Assembly (NCBI RefSeq): GCF_946479765.1
Contig: NZ_CAMLHO010000001.1
Coordinates: forward strand, 124,001-188,000
Direction: 5' to 3'
DNA length: 64,000 nucleotides
From: an uncultured Aliivibrio sp.
Lineage (GTDB): Bacteria; Pseudomonadota; Gammaproteobacteria; Enterobacterales; Vibrionaceae
The notes beneath the pieces are model-generated. The model ran no database searches and was not told where the DNA came from. It saw only the letters and a program-made list of their open reading frames with translations. Both the position numbers and the translations under genes were made by a program. Below are positions 29,967-40,215 of this stretch, in pieces (position 1 is the stretch's first letter; every line of letters begins with the position of its first letter).

Positions 29967-30731
29967 TTAAAACTTGTAACCACGGTGCAAGGCAACAATA
30001 CCACCCGTTAGGTTGTAATAGTTTGCTTGCTCAAAGCCGGCTTCTTCCATCATGCTTTTCAATGTTTCTTGATCTGGATGCATACGGATAGATTCAGCTA
30101 GGTAACGGTAACTTTCCGCATCGTTAGCAATTAACTCACCCATTTTAGGTAATAGGTGAAAAGAGTATGCGTCATAGATTTTTGATAACGGCTCAAGAAC
30201 CGGTTTTGAGAATTCTAAAACTAACAGACGACCACCCGGCTTTAACACACGGAACATCGAACGCAGAGCTTTATCTTTGTCTGTTACGTTACGAAGACCG
30301 AAACTGATAGTAATACAATCAAAGAAATCATCTGGGAATGGTAATTCTTCGGCATTTGCTTGTACGTAACTTACGTTACCAACAATGCCCATATCACGTA
30401 ATTTATCACGACCTACATTCAACATAGAATTGTTGATGTCCGCTAAGATAACTTGACCAGAATCACCAACAATACGTGAGAATTTAGCGGTAAGGTCACC
30501 TGTACCTCCCGCTAAATCAAGAACTTTATGACCTGGACGTACGCCACTGCAATCAATCGTGAATCGTTTCCATACACGATGTACACCACCTGACATAAGG
30601 TCATTCATGATGTCGTATTTTGCTGCTACCGAGTGAAATACCTCTGCAACTTTCGCGACTTTCTCGTCTTTCGCGACTGTGGTAAAACCGAAGTGTGTTG
30701 TTTCTTCAGCTATTTGCATCTTGTCCGTCAT
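29967..30731 (-). CDS. ubiE: Ubiquinone/menaquinone C-methyltransferase UbiE
   Basis: A 254-residue SAM-dependent methyltransferase acting in both ubiquinone and menaquinone synthesis. The SAM-binding motif [15 protein letters not shown] (near residue 67), the acidic ADINNSML motif, and the family signature [34 protein letters not shown] (written in part) are clear. It is the first gene of ubiE-ubiJ-ubiB, with tatABC downstream. Confidence 0.97.
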   Translation of the reverse strand: MTDKMQIAEETTHFGFTTVAKDEKVAKVAEVFHSVAAKYDIMNDLMSGGVHRVWKRFTIDCSGVRPGHKVLDLAGGTGDLTAKFSRIVGDSGQVILADINNSMLNVGRDKLRDMGIVGNVSYVQANAEELPFPDDFFDCITISFGLRNVTDKDKALRSMFRVLKPGGRLLVLEFSKPVLEPLSKIYDAYSFHLLPKMGELIANDAESYRYLAESIRMHPDQETLKSMMEEAGFEQANYYNLTGGIVALHRGYKF

Positions 30732-30787
30732 TTTAAGTCCTCTAGAGATTGTTCGCTAAATACCGATACTCTGAATTCAGCAGCGCT

Positions 30788-32308
30788 CTAGTCTACTTTA
30801 TCCAAGCCGTTATCACCAAGCGTTTGCATCGTATCTGCTTCAAAAGATTGTTCAATAAACTTACGATTTATATCTCTCTTCACTTCAACACCTAGCTCTT
30901 TAAAGCTTTCAGCCTGACGAATAATATTCCCTCGCCCTGTGGCTAATTTATTCATTGCACCTTGGTAGCTTTGATTGGCTTTATCTAATGACCCACCAAC
31001 GGCCTCCATATCGTCTACAAACAACCGCATTTTGTCGTATAGCTTACTGGCACGATCAGCGATGATTTTTGCATTCTGATTTTGTCTTTCATTACGCCAT
31101 AAATTACTAATCGTTCTTAATGCCACTAATAATGTTGTTGGACTAACGATAATAATGTTCTGTTCCATTGCATCCGATATCAACGAAGGATCGGCTTCAA
31201 TCGCAACTTGAAAAGCAGGCTCAACAGGGATGAACATCAAAACATAATCTAAACTACGCAAGCCATTTAACTTGTGGTAATCCTTTTTACTTAAGCCTCG
31301 TAAATGCGCACGAATCGCCATTAGATGCTCATCAAGCGCTTGCTCTTTTTGGTTAAAATCATCGCTATTAAAAAATCGCTCATAGGCAACCAAGGTCATT
31401 TTTGAATCAACAACGACATCTTTATCATCAGGTAAGTGAACAATCACATCAGGATAAAAACGTTTTCCTTCGTCGTCATCCATACTGACTTGGGTATCGT
31501 ACTCATGGCCTTCTCGTAACCCTGATTCTTTTAGCACTCGAGCAAGGACGACTTCGCCCCAATTACCTTGCTGTTTGTTGTCACCTTTTAGTGCATTGGT
31601 CAGGTTTACCGCTTCCTGTGTCATTCGTTCATTCAGCTGTTGTAAGCTACGAATTTCATGCACTAAAGTGTGGCGTTCTTTGGCTTCAAAACCAAAACTG
31701 TCGTTAACCTGTCTTTTAAATCCTTCTAACTGTTCTTTTAATGGTGACAGCAATCCCTCTAAACTGACTTTGTTTTGTTCATCAACGGTTTTGGTTTTTT
31801 GTTCAAATAACTGATTGGCTAAATTTTCAAACTGCTGCTTTAAACGCAATTCTGCACGCTCTAGCATCTCAAGCTTTTCTTGGCTCGATTTACGTTCTTC
31901 TTCATGACGTGCTTCTTGCTCTCGCAGTTCCGCTTCTACATTAGAATTAGCTTGGCGTGAAAACTCTAATTGTTGAGTTAAAAATTCTTTCTCTTTTTGA
32001 ATCGCTTCAAAATAACGTAACTTTTCCATTGCTGCCATTAATCGACCATGAGATTGTTTTTGCTCTTGAGCAAGTTGACCTCTCTCACTATCCAACTCAT
32101 CTAATTCTGTTTGCTGTTTCTCTAGCTGCAGATTGAGTTGGCACAATTGACTATTGCTGAGCTTTTTTTCTGATTCTAATTCATGCTCTAACAAGGCTAA
32201 CTGTTGCTGATTACGACTTTTTGCTAAGACGTGTGCTACGGCATAAGCAATGCTTGCTCCCGCAAAACCAAACAATAAGTGCCCACCAAATTGATTAAAA
32301 AATTCCAT
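30788..32308 (-). CDS. rmuC: DNA recombination protein RmuC homologue
   Basis: A 506-residue protein with an N-terminal membrane anchor (about residues 8-28), a long coiled coil (about residues 35-190) and a nuclease-fold domain of the RmuC family. The domain includes GNWGEVVLARVLKESGLREG, YPDVIVHLPDDKDVVVDSKM and the YDKMRLFVDDM tail. RmuC limits inversions at short repeats in E. coli; its enzymatic activity is not well defined. It lies 56 bases upstream of ubiE on the same strand. Confidence 0.93.
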   Translation of the reverse strand: MEFFNQFGGHLLFGFAGASIAYAVAHVLAKSRNQQQLALLEHELESEKKLSNSQLCQLNLQLEKQQTELDELDSERGQLAQEQKQSHGRLMAAMEKLRYFEAIQKEKEFLTQQLEFSRQANSNVEAELREQEARHEEERKSSQEKLEMLERAELRLKQQFENLANQLFEQKTKTVDEQNKVSLEGLLSPLKEQLEGFKRQVNDSFGFEAKERHTLVHEIRSLQQLNERMTQEAVNLTNALKGDNKQQGNWGEVVLARVLKESGLREGHEYDTQVSMDDDEGKRFYPDVIVHLPDDKDVVVDSKMTLVAYERFFNSDDFNQKEQALDEHLMAIRAHLRGLSKKDYHKLNGLRSLDYVLMFIPVEPAFQVAIEADPSLISDAMEQNIIIVSPTTLLVALRTISNLWRNERQNQNAKIIADRASKLYDKMRLFVDDMEAVGGSLDKANQSYQGAMNKLATGRGNIIRQAESFKELGVEVKRDINRKFIEQSFEADTMQTLGDNGLDKVD

Positions 32309-32434
32309 AACTCACTCAATACAAAAACTTATTCTTATAGGATATTTTGATACTGGATAAATGTCCAGTTAACACTATTTTACAAGCACGGGTAAACTCA
32401 GCACTAAATGGACTTCTAACTGAGAATAATAACA

Positions 32435-33343
32435 ATGAACGAACGTCGTGCTTTAGGATTTGGCCTTGCTGCGGTTCTCTTATGGTCAACTGTCGCCACT
32501 GCCTTTAAGATCACTTTGGAGTATTTTACTCCCACTCAAATGCTGACGATTGCTAGCGCAGTGTCTATTCTTGCCTTAGTCGCTGTTGCCGCTTATCAAA
32601 AAACATTATCTAAACTGATCGATACTTTTGTTGCAAACCCTTTGTACTACATTTTACTTGGCGCAATTAACCCTCTGGCTTATTACTTAGTTTTGTTTAA
32701 ATCTTATGACTTGCTACCCGCTTCTCAAGCTCAACCTCTGAATTACAGTTGGGCAATAACCCTTACGTTAATGGCTGCGGTTTTTCTTGGTCAAAAAATC
32801 AGAAAACAAGATTGGATTGCTTGTGTGCTGGGTTATTTAGGCGTGATCGTGATTGCAACTAAAGGTAACGTCTTGGCTCTAGAGTTTGATAGTCCACTTG
32901 GTGTGGGATTAGCGTTATTTTCAACTCTACTTTGGGCGGGTTACTGGATATTAAATACCAAGAATAAAGCCGACCCAATTTTAGGCTTGCTGCTTGGCTT
33001 CTTAGTTGCACTTCCGGTTGCGGTTGGCTTAAGTATTTATGAAGGTGTTCCTTGGATGCATATCCCTATGAGTGGCTGGCTCGCAGTATCTTATGTTGGA
33101 TTATTTGAAATGGGGATCACCTTTGTTTTATGGTTATCTGCATTACGTTTAACTCAAAATACCGCGCGCATTAGTAACCTGATTTTTGCGTCTCCTTTTA
33201 TTTCATTATTATTGCTCGCAAATATTATTGGCGAAGAAATACACCCATCAACGTTGATCGGCTTAATCATGATTGTCTGTGGTTTATTGATACAACAATT
33301 CTACGGTAAGAACAAACAACAAGTAAAAACGGCTGAAAGTTAA
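32435..33343 (+). CDS. EamA/DMT family transporter
   Basis: A 302-residue inner-membrane protein with about ten hydrophobic helices and two EamA repeats (about residues 5-140 and 150-290). It is a member of the drug/metabolite transporter superfamily. The conserved LLWSTVATAFK start and the Glu-rich GEEIHPSTLIG segment before the last helix are typical. The substrate cannot be inferred. It diverges from rmuC and converges with tsrA. Confidence 0.85.
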   Translation: MNERRALGFGLAAVLLWSTVATAFKITLEYFTPTQMLTIASAVSILALVAVAAYQKTLSKLIDTFVANPLYYILLGAINPLAYYLVLFKSYDLLPASQAQPLNYSWAITLTLMAAVFLGQKIRKQDWIACVLGYLGVIVIATKGNVLALEFDSPLGVGLALFSTLLWAGYWILNTKNKADPILGLLLGFLVALPVAVGLSIYEGVPWMHIPMSGWLAVSYVGLFEMGITFVLWLSALRLTQNTARISNLIFASPFISLLLLANIIGEEIHPSTLIGLIMIVCGLLIQQFYGKNKQQVKTAES

Positions 33344-33372
33344 TCCTCATTCCTAACTCAAATTTCAGGCAT

Positions 33373-33404
33373 AAAAAAAGCAGCGATCATTCGCTGCTTT
33401 TTTT
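33373..33404. terminator. Bidirectional terminator between the EamA gene and tsrA
   Basis: GCAGCGA pairs with TCGCTGC around a 4-base loop, with runs of seven A and seven T on the flanks. It serves both convergent genes. Confidence 0.93.
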
Positions 33405-33420
33405 ATTTATACTAATGTAC

Positions 33421-33705
33421 TTATTTACTTGCTAGATAAGCTTGGAAGTCTTCTAAGGATACCCCTTCTTTTGCCATCTCTTCTGCTAATTTCTTTGTAG
33501 TTTCGCCTTTACGCTCTTCAATTACCACTTGGAATTGGTAAATAAGATCACGCAATGTTGGAACAGACACTTGGCGCGCAGCACTTCTTACGCGCTCTTG
33601 GCTTTGGTTTCCTAGTTCAGACAGAAGTTTACCAAACATGAGTTTTTCTGGTGACTCTTCCATCTGCTCTAGAACACGAGCCATTTCAATAATAGACATC
33701 GACAT
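33421..33705 (-). CDS. tsrA: TsrA-like small regulator related to the H-NS oligomerisation domain
   Basis: A 94-residue protein. Its middle (VPTLRDLIYQFQVVIEERKGE, about residues 48-68) and tail (EEMAKEGVSLEDFQAYL) resemble the dimerisation region and linker of H-NS ([20 protein letters not shown]). No H-NS DNA-binding motif follows. Size and gene neighbours (Bcr transporter, LysR, aminopeptidase P and thi operon on one side, rmuC/ubiE on the other) match TsrA of Vibrio cholerae, which represses type VI secretion and other horizontally acquired genes together with H-NS. Function here is inferred from that relative. Confidence 0.75.
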   Translation of the reverse strand: MSMSIIEMARVLEQMEESPEKLMFGKLLSELGNQSQERVRSAARQVSVPTLRDLIYQFQVVIEERKGETTKKLAEEMAKEGVSLEDFQAYLASK

Positions 33706-33823
33706 TGCGTGTTTTGCCTTTCAGTTATCAATATTAGTAATAATGCTGAATATACACTGAAAGTCGGATTAACTGAATATATTAAGAAACAAAACTGTTC
33801 TTTTTATGTTCAGTTTGCACAGA

Positions 33824-35053
33824 TCATTCCGTAATAACACCAGAATGCCAACGTTGCCCTGTTTTCGTTAATAGGATCAGCAAGCCAGGGATAAGAAGCC
33901 ACATCATTAAAGTTAAGAGCTGTGCAGAAGGGAGTGCTAATCTTTGCATTGTGCCAACAATGACGCCCGCACCACTCATTTGAAATAACCCTAATAATGC
34001 AGCAGCAGTACCCGCTCTATCACCAAAAGGTGCTAATGCTTTACCTGCCGCCGAACCCAGTACCCATGCGAAGCCTACTGACGAGAAGAAAATCGGGATC
34101 ATAAACGCCCAAGCTTGCTGAATATGTTGGAACCCAAGCATTAATCCACCAGCCGCAACAAGTATGCTTAGACCGAATAATAATGCATTTTTAGTTCCGA
34201 ATCTGACCATGAATTTAGGCGCAGCAAAACAAGCCATAATGTTAAGTACCGCATTTACTGCAAACCAATTGGTAAACTCTTGCATTGTTAACCCAAGCTT
34301 ATCAATAAGAAGCACAGGGGCTGATGTGACATAAGCCAAAATAACGCCCATCGCCAACATACATAGTGTGGCGTGGAATAAAAAAGTGGGATGTTGCAGT
34401 ACTGACCAATAACGAGATGGACTAATTAATCGCCCTGACTGTGCTGTATCTACTGGCTTTGTTTCTTTGTAACTCACCGCGATCAAAACAAAACTCACCA
34501 ACGCAAAACCGGCCATAAAGCTAAAGTTTGAACGCCAACCAAAATGAATCGTTAAGTAGCTACCTAAGATTGGGGCTAATGCTGGAATAAAACAAATTGC
34601 GCCATTAAGGTAACTGATCATTCGGCCACTTTTCTCAGCACCAAATGAATCACGAACCGAGGCAAATGCAGCAACTGACGTAGCACAAGCACCAAAGCCT
34701 TGTAATAAACGGGCAATTAATAGCATTTCCATTTCTTGAGCAGAATAAGCAAGGGCCGCACTCAAGCCATAAATAATGATACCTGTTAATGCAATTGGAC
34801 GACGACCATAACGATCAGCCAGCGGGCCTGCAAATAACTGCCCAAGGCCCATACTAAACATGAACCATGTAATCGTATCTTGACCTAATGTTGAGGCGAC
34901 TTGAAACTCACTAACCATCAAAGGTAAAGCGGGAAGATAAATATCAATAGCGAGGGGACTAAATAAAACCAAAACCACCATTAGGGCAATAATTTTTTTA
35001 TCTGATTGTTGCGTTAATGATGTTTCTGGTTGAACGGAAACTGGCGTGTGCAT
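33824..35053 (-). CDS. Bcr/CflA family multidrug efflux MFS transporter
   Basis: A 409-residue protein of the major facilitator superfamily with twelve predicted membrane helices. The N-terminal signature SPLAIDIYLPALPLM, the loop motif GPLADRYGRRPIAL (MFS motif A) and the helix-5 motif GSYLTIHFGWR identify the Bcr/CflA drug-resistance group, which exports compounds such as bicyclomycin, sulfonamides or chloramphenicol in relatives. It diverges from a LysR regulator, with 97 bases between them. Confidence 0.9.
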   Translation of the reverse strand: MHTPVSVQPETSLTQQSDKKIIALMVVLVLFSPLAIDIYLPALPLMVSEFQVASTLGQDTITWFMFSMGLGQLFAGPLADRYGRRPIALTGIIIYGLSAALAYSAQEMEMLLIARLLQGFGACATSVAAFASVRDSFGAEKSGRMISYLNGAICFIPALAPILGSYLTIHFGWRSNFSFMAGFALVSFVLIAVSYKETKPVDTAQSGRLISPSRYWSVLQHPTFLFHATLCMLAMGVILAYVTSAPVLLIDKLGLTMQEFTNWFAVNAVLNIMACFAAPKFMVRFGTKNALLFGLSILVAAGGLMLGFQHIQQAWAFMIPIFFSSVGFAWVLGSAAGKALAPFGDRAGTAAALLGLFQMSGAGVIVGTMQRLALPSAQLLTLMMWLLIPGLLILLTKTGQRWHSGVITE

Positions 35054-35150
35054 GTGTAACTCCTAAAATAGTTCGCGGAGTGTACCCAATTAGAGATATG
35101 AACAGAAATGGTTTATATTCAGATCTAACATTCTCATTTGGAATATCTCT

Positions 35151-36116
35151 ATGTTTTTTGAAAAACTGAGTAAAGTTGATCTGAACTTATTGCTTACCCT
35201 CCATTTATTATTGGAAGAAAAAAGCGTCACGCGCGCAGCTCAACGTCTCTGTTTAAGTCAATCTACTGTCAGTAAAAACTTAGCCAAATTACGAGAGCAA
35301 TTTAACGACCCACTCTTTACTCGAACGGCTTATGGTTTACAACCGACAGCTAAAGCTCGCAACCTTCAAAGTCAATTACAGACATTACTCAGTCATCTTG
35401 AAACCATAACCGAAGCCTCTACGTTTGACCCACAACACAGTCATTATCGTTTTCGTGCTGGATTAGTAGAAAGTACTTATCCACTACTTCTGCCACATTT
35501 TATGTCGTACATATTAAATGAAGCACCTAATGTAATGCTGGATACTCATGCTTGGGATACTGACACCTTAAAGAAATTACAATCTGGCGAAATGGACATC
35601 GGTATTACAGGGAAAGATTTAGACCCCAAATACGCCAATATCACCATGCAAACCCCTGCCGATATTCGTGGGCAAGAAATTTATCGAGACAGCCAAATGT
35701 GCTTGGTTCGTCCAGACCATCCAGTGTTAACTCAAGAATGGACATTAGATACCTACCTTGAGCAACGCCACGTACAAGTGCGTTGCGATGGTAAGGACCA
35801 ATGGCTATTAGATTATAAATTAGCAGAGCGAGGCCTTGAACGCAGCATTGGGATCATCGTACCTGATTTTAATAGCGCCGCTAGCTTATGTACTCATACC
35901 GACCTCGTTTTCACCGCACCCAGTCATTTCATTAAGCTTATCGCGAAACAACTCAATCTGGTGGTATTGCCATTACCTACCGAGTTGCCTCAAATGGCCT
36001 ACACTCTTTTCTGGCATCAACAAAAAGACAATGATGCTGCAAATTGTTGGTTACGCAATATCATAATCAGCCACTGTAAAAATTTATCAGTATCAACAAT
36101 TGCAGATATGGGATAA
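35151..36116 (+). CDS. LysR family transcriptional regulator
   Basis: A 321-residue regulator with an N-terminal winged helix-turn-helix (VDLNLLLTLHLLLEEKSVTRAAQRLCLSQSTVSKNLAKLR, described in part) and a C-terminal periplasmic-binding-protein-like effector domain. It probably controls the divergent Bcr-type pump, as is common for LysR proteins; this is inferred from position. The effector is unknown. The ATG has only a weak ribosome-binding site. Confidence 0.88.
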   Translation: MFFEKLSKVDLNLLLTLHLLLEEKSVTRAAQRLCLSQSTVSKNLAKLREQFNDPLFTRTAYGLQPTAKARNLQSQLQTLLSHLETITEASTFDPQHSHYRFRAGLVESTYPLLLPHFMSYILNEAPNVMLDTHAWDTDTLKKLQSGEMDIGITGKDLDPKYANITMQTPADIRGQEIYRDSQMCLVRPDHPVLTQEWTLDTYLEQRHVQVRCDGKDQWLLDYKLAERGLERSIGIIVPDFNSAASLCTHTDLVFTAPSHFIKLIAKQLNLVVLPLPTELPQMAYTLFWHQQKDNDAANCWLRNIIISHCKNLSVSTIADMG

Positions 36117-36180
36117 AAGCGCTAGGTTATAGCTCGGACAGAACCATAACTTCACGGATAGGACAATAAGGACACTCCAG

Positions 36181-37974
36181 ATGCATCCACATACTTCTCA
36201 ACGCATTGAGCAACTTCGCTCATGGCTTGCCAAACAAGATTTCGACGCACTTATTATCCCTCATGAAGATGAGTTTCTAGGTGAATACATTCCAGAACAC
36301 AATGAGCGTCTACTATGGGCAACAGGATTCACTGGTTCTGCCGGTGCTGCTGTTATCACTAAAGACAAAGCCGCTATTTTTGTTGATGGTCGTTACACTG
36401 TCCAAGTCCGTAAACAAGTACCTGCGGATGTATTTGAATATCGTCATCTTCATGAAGAACCATTATTAGAGTGGATTAAAGAGACACTAGCAACTAATGC
36501 AAAAGTCGCTATCGACCCTCGTATGCATACTACTCAATGGCTGAAAAGTGCCATCGCGACTGTTGAAGGTTTTGTTACTCTCGAAACAGTAAGCAATAAT
36601 CCAATTGATCTTGCTTGGGCAGATCGTCCAGAAGTAAAAGTCTCTGATGTTCGCTTAATGGAACTCAAATTTGTAGGCCAATCAAGTACTGATAAACGCA
36701 AAGAAATCGCTCAAGAAATAGCAAAGAAAAATGCTAATGCAGCCCTATTAACCCAATTAGATTCTATCTGTTGGTTATTGAACATTCGTGGTTTGGATGT
36801 CTCTCGCTTGCCTGTTCTTCTTTCTCACGCGATTATTCATGCAGACGAAACCGTCGACTTTTTCTTAGACCCTGCTCGTCTACCAGCTAATTTTAATGAG
36901 CATGTTGGTCAGGGTGTTCGAATACACAAACCAGAAGAATTAAAATCAGTTCTAGAATCACTTTCTGGTCAAAAAATACTGGTTGATTCTGCAACCTCAA
37001 ATGCATGGATGTCATTAGTACTAACTGACACTGGTGCAGAGATCATCGAAGCCGCCGATCCCTGTTTACTACCAAAAGCCGCAAAAAATGAAACCGAAAA
37101 AGCAGGCATGAAAGCGTGTCACATTCGTGATGGTGCTGCGATGGTGAAATTCTTAACTTGGTTTGATGCTGAAGTTGACGCTGGAATACTGCATGACGAA
37201 GCTGAGTTATCAGACAAACTTCAAGGCTTCCGTGAAGAAGATGAAACATTAGCTGACTTAAGTTTTGATACTATTTCAGCGGCGGCTGGCAATGCGGCAA
37301 TGTGTCACTACAACCATGAAAACCAACCTGAACCAGGTAAGCTACAGATGAACAGCTTATACCTCGTTGATTCAGGCGGCCAATACCCAGACGGGACTAC
37401 GGATATAACACGTACTCTTGCTGTTGGTACACCAAGTGATGATATCAAACAACAATTTACGTTAGTGCTTAAAGGTCATATTGGCTTAGCGTCTGCTCGT
37501 TTCCCTAAAGGAACTGTTGGTCATCAATTAGATATTCTTGCTCGCCAACATTTATGGGCACAAGGTTACGATTACGATCACGGAACTGGTCATGGTGTCG
37601 GTCACTTCCTAAGTGTTCATGAAGGCCCTCAGGGTATTTCTAAAAAAGTGAATACTACTGCATTACTTCCAGGCATGGTGTTGTCGAATGAACCAGGCTA
37701 TTACCGCGCTGATGAATTTGGTATTCGTATCGAAAACCTAGAGCTAGTGGTTGAAATTGAAACTAAGGGCGACTTCTCTGTTCTTGGTTTTGAATCGTTA
37801 ACTCGTTGCCCTATTGATAAACGCTTAATCAATATCGATATGCTAAATCGTCCAGAACTTGCTTGGTTAAACAATTATCATCAAAAAGTATGGGATGACG
37901 TTAGTCCATTAGTTGATGGTGAAGTGAAAGAATGGCTAAGAAAAGCAACGGTAGAATTAAGCTACGAAAGTTAA
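36181..37974 (+). CDS. Xaa-Pro aminopeptidase (M24B, three-domain type)
   Basis: A 597-residue cytoplasmic metallopeptidase that removes N-terminal residues before proline. Two creatinase-like N-terminal domains (about residues 1-310) precede the pita-bread catalytic domain. Metal ligands are visible as two Asp in LVDSGGQYPDGTTDITRT, His in GHGVGHFLSVHEGP, Glu in LSNEPGYY and Glu in IRIENLELVV. The length fits the larger APP1-like group; E. coli PepP is about 440 residues. A GGACA sequence precedes the ATG. Confidence 0.93.
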   Translation: MHPHTSQRIEQLRSWLAKQDFDALIIPHEDEFLGEYIPEHNERLLWATGFTGSAGAAVITKDKAAIFVDGRYTVQVRKQVPADVFEYRHLHEEPLLEWIKETLATNAKVAIDPRMHTTQWLKSAIATVEGFVTLETVSNNPIDLAWADRPEVKVSDVRLMELKFVGQSSTDKRKEIAQEIAKKNANAALLTQLDSICWLLNIRGLDVSRLPVLLSHAIIHADETVDFFLDPARLPANFNEHVGQGVRIHKPEELKSVLESLSGQKILVDSATSNAWMSLVLTDTGAEIIEAADPCLLPKAAKNETEKAGMKACHIRDGAAMVKFLTWFDAEVDAGILHDEAELSDKLQGFREEDETLADLSFDTISAAAGNAAMCHYNHENQPEPGKLQMNSLYLVDSGGQYPDGTTDITRTLAVGTPSDDIKQQFTLVLKGHIGLASARFPKGTVGHQLDILARQHLWAQGYDYDHGTGHGVGHFLSVHEGPQGISKKVNTTALLPGMVLSNEPGYYRADEFGIRIENLELVVEIETKGDFSVLGFESLTRCPIDKRLINIDMLNRPELAWLNNYHQKVWDDVSPLVDGEVKEWLRKATVELSYES

Positions 37975-38000
37975 TTAACTTAAGCTAATTATTAAAAATT

Positions 38001-38029
38001 AAAATGCCACGAATTAACGTGGCATTTTT
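38001..38029 (+). terminator. Terminator of the aminopeptidase gene
   Basis: AATGCCACG pairs with CGTGGCATT around a 6-base loop, followed by TTTTTG. A runs on the other side mean it could also act for thiH transcripts. Confidence 0.88.
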
Positions 38030-38058
38030 GTATTCAAAACCATTAAAGTTTAAAAATA

Positions 38059-38074
38059 GGTTTCACGTGAAACA
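38059..38074. other. parS site (centromere), site 1
   Basis: GGTTTCACGTGAAACA matches the bacterial parS consensus TGTTTCACGTGAAACA at 15 of 16 positions. It lies between the convergent aminopeptidase gene and thiH. ParB would load here. Confidence 0.88.
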
Positions 38075-38095
38075 CTCAATTTTAATGGAAACTAA

Positions 38096-39208
38096 CTATC
38101 CCGAATAACTTCGCTCCCAATCTTTCCACACTGGTTCAAATCCCCTAGCCTTAACCGCTTGTGCAACCGCAGACGCTGATCGCTCATCACTAATAGCAAA
38201 TTGCTCTAATGCATCTTCGTTATTTGCATAACCTCCAGGTTGAGTTTTTGATGCTGCAGAAACAGAGGTAATACCAAGCGGTAATACATTATCTCTAAAA
38301 TGTTCAGACTCACGAGTAGACAGTGACAATTCAACTTCCGAATTTAATAAACGGTATGCACAGATTAACTGCACAAGCTGCTTATCACTCATGATTGATT
38401 TGGGTTGCAAAGCGCCTTCACATGGACGCAAACGTGGAAAGGAAATCGAGTACCTTGTTTGCCAGTACGTACGCTCCAAGTAATCTAAATGCGCAGCCAC
38501 ATAAAAACAATCGGTGCGCCACTCTTCTAAACCAATCAAGGCACCAATGCCTATTTTATCAATCCCTGCTTTGGCTAATCGGTCCGGCGTTTCTAAGCGG
38601 TAGTTAAAGTCCGTTTTGTTACCTCGCAAATGATGTTCCGCATACGTCGATGGATGGTAAGTTTCTTGGTACACCATTACAGCATCTAAACCCAGTGTTT
38701 TTAGTTCTGCGTATTCGTGTTGATCTAATGGTTGAACTTCCATGGCCAAATAATTAAATGACCGCTTAATTTGAGGAACGGTATCACGGAAGTAATTCAT
38801 CCCAACTTTGGTTTCATGCTCTCCAGTCACCAAAAGTACACTGTCAAAATTCATCGCTTTAATCGCATCAATCTCGTTAGCAATTTCATCTTGATTCAAG
38901 GTCTTTCGTTTAATTCGATTCTCCATCGAGAACCCACAATAAGTACACGCGTTTGCACAGAGGTTCGAAAGATAAAGAGGAATATAAAACCCCATGGTAT
39001 GACCAAATCGCTGGCGAGTCAGTCGCGCGGATTCTTGAGCCATTTGTTCTAAATACCCTTCAGCGGCTGGTGAGATTAACGCTTTAAAATCGTCTAAATT
39101 ACGCTTTGGTTTGTTCAGCGCTCTTTCTACATCTTGCGCTGTTTTACTGTAGATGGAGAGTTTGACCTCATCCCAGTTCAGTTTTTTCCATTCATCAATA
39201 AACGTCAT
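38096..39208 (-). CDS. thiH: 2-iminoacetate synthase ThiH
   Basis: A 370-residue radical-SAM enzyme that cleaves tyrosine to give dehydroglycine for the thiazole ring of thiamine. The iron-sulfur motif CANACTYCGF (CxxxCxxC) is near residue 88, and the C-terminal half carries the ThiH/biotin-synthase-associated domain (SFPRLRPCEGA). It is the last gene of the thiCEFSGH operon, 22 bases after thiG. Its presence, instead of the glycine oxidase ThiO, fits anaerobic-capable gammaproteobacteria. Confidence 0.96.
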   Translation of the reverse strand: MTFIDEWKKLNWDEVKLSIYSKTAQDVERALNKPKRNLDDFKALISPAAEGYLEQMAQESARLTRQRFGHTMGFYIPLYLSNLCANACTYCGFSMENRIKRKTLNQDEIANEIDAIKAMNFDSVLLVTGEHETKVGMNYFRDTVPQIKRSFNYLAMEVQPLDQHEYAELKTLGLDAVMVYQETYHPSTYAEHHLRGNKTDFNYRLETPDRLAKAGIDKIGIGALIGLEEWRTDCFYVAAHLDYLERTYWQTRYSISFPRLRPCEGALQPKSIMSDKQLVQLICAYRLLNSEVELSLSTRESEHFRDNVLPLGITSVSAASKTQPGGYANNEDALEQFAISDERSASAVAQAVKARGFEPVWKDWERSYSG

Positions 39209-39230
39209 CGTCTTTCCTTAAACTGAATGA

Positions 39231-40001
39231 TTAATCCAGAAATGCCGTTAACGGACTCGATGCCACCGCTTGAGAACTCACAGACGCCAACCCATTTTCA
39301 TACGCTAACCGTCCAGACTGAACCGCCAACTTAAATGCTGTAGCCATCGCCACTGGATTTCTTGCTGCGGCAATCGCGGTGTTCACCAATACCGCATCAG
39401 CACCCAGCTCCATCGCAAACGCCGCATGAGATGGCGCACCAATCCCCGCATCAACCACAACCGGCACTCTCGCTTGGTCGATAATAATTTCTAAAAAATC
39501 ACGGCTCACAATGCCTTTGTTTGACCCAATAGGCGCACCCAATGGCATCACTGCCGCACAACCTACTTCTTCAAGTCGTTTGCATAACACCGGATCGGCG
39601 TGACAATAAGGCAATACAATAAATCCTTGGCGAACTAATTCTTCCGCCGCTTTTAATGTCTCAATCGGATCAGGCATTAGGTATTTGGGATCAGGATGGA
39701 TTTCCAATTTCAACCAATTAGTTTGCAACGCCTCTCTGGCTAACTGAGCCGCAAAAATCGCTTCTCGGGCATTTTTAGCTCCTGACGTATTAGGCAGTAA
39801 ATTAATGCCCGCCGTAATAATTGGCTTTAAAATGTCATCCTCAGGATTGCTCACATCAACTCGTTTCAATGCCATCGTTGCAAGCTCAGAACCTGATTCA
39901 ATTAATGCCTGCTGCATTATTAATGAATTGGGGAATTTTCCTGTTCCAGTAAACAAACGAGAAGAAAATGGTGTATTTGCGATAATCAATGGTTGTGTCA
40001 T
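39231..40001 (-). CDS. thiG: Thiazole synthase ThiG
   Basis: A 256-residue TIM-barrel enzyme that builds the thiazole phosphate from DXP, dehydroglycine and ThiS thiocarboxylate. The start region [12 protein letters not shown], the substrate Lys in [16 protein letters not shown], and the phosphate-binding [15 protein letters not shown] and [15 protein letters not shown] segments are present. I chose the ATG at 40001 (MTQPLIIA), one base after the thiS stop; a longer upstream frame lies within thiS. Confidence 0.97.
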   Translation of the reverse strand: MTQPLIIANTPFSSRLFTGTGKFPNSLIMQQALIESGSELATMALKRVDVSNPEDDILKPIITAGINLLPNTSGAKNAREAIFAAQLAREALQTNWLKLEIHPDPKYLMPDPIETLKAAEELVRQGFIVLPYCHADPVLCKRLEEVGCAAVMPLGAPIGSNKGIVSRDFLEIIIDQARVPVVVDAGIGAPSHAAFAMELGADAVLVNTAIAAARNPVAMATAFKLAVQSGRLAYENGLASVSSQAVASSPLTAFLD

Positions 40002-40002
40002 A

Positions 40003-40215
40003 TCAGCCTCCTGCAATGGCTTGGAATAAAGAAATCGATTCACCGTCAGATAAACCACGTTGCTGCCACTCACTTCTAGGGATAACCTGCTGTTCAATCG
40101 CTAAAGCGCACCCCTGAGTCTCTATTTTCTGATGAGATAAAAACGCAAATAACGAGAATCCCTTCTCAACCCGATACTCCACACCATTTAACACCACACT
40201 AATTAAATTACTCAC
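40003..40215 (-). CDS. thiS: Sulfur carrier protein ThiS
   Basis: A 70-residue ubiquitin-fold carrier whose C-terminal Gly-Gly (FQAIAGG) is adenylated by ThiF and turned into a thiocarboxylate. The body matches E. coli ThiS ([29 protein letters not shown]). No ATG fits. The best start is GTG at 40215, inside the last codons of thiF (8-base overlap), preceded by GAGAGAG. The stop is 1 base from the thiG start. Longer readings with an upstream ATG fall entirely within thiF and are rejected. Confidence 0.9.
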   Translation of the reverse strand: MSNLISVVLNGVEYRVEKGFSLFAFLSHQKIETQGCALAIEQQVIPRSEWQQRGLSDGESISLFQAIAGG

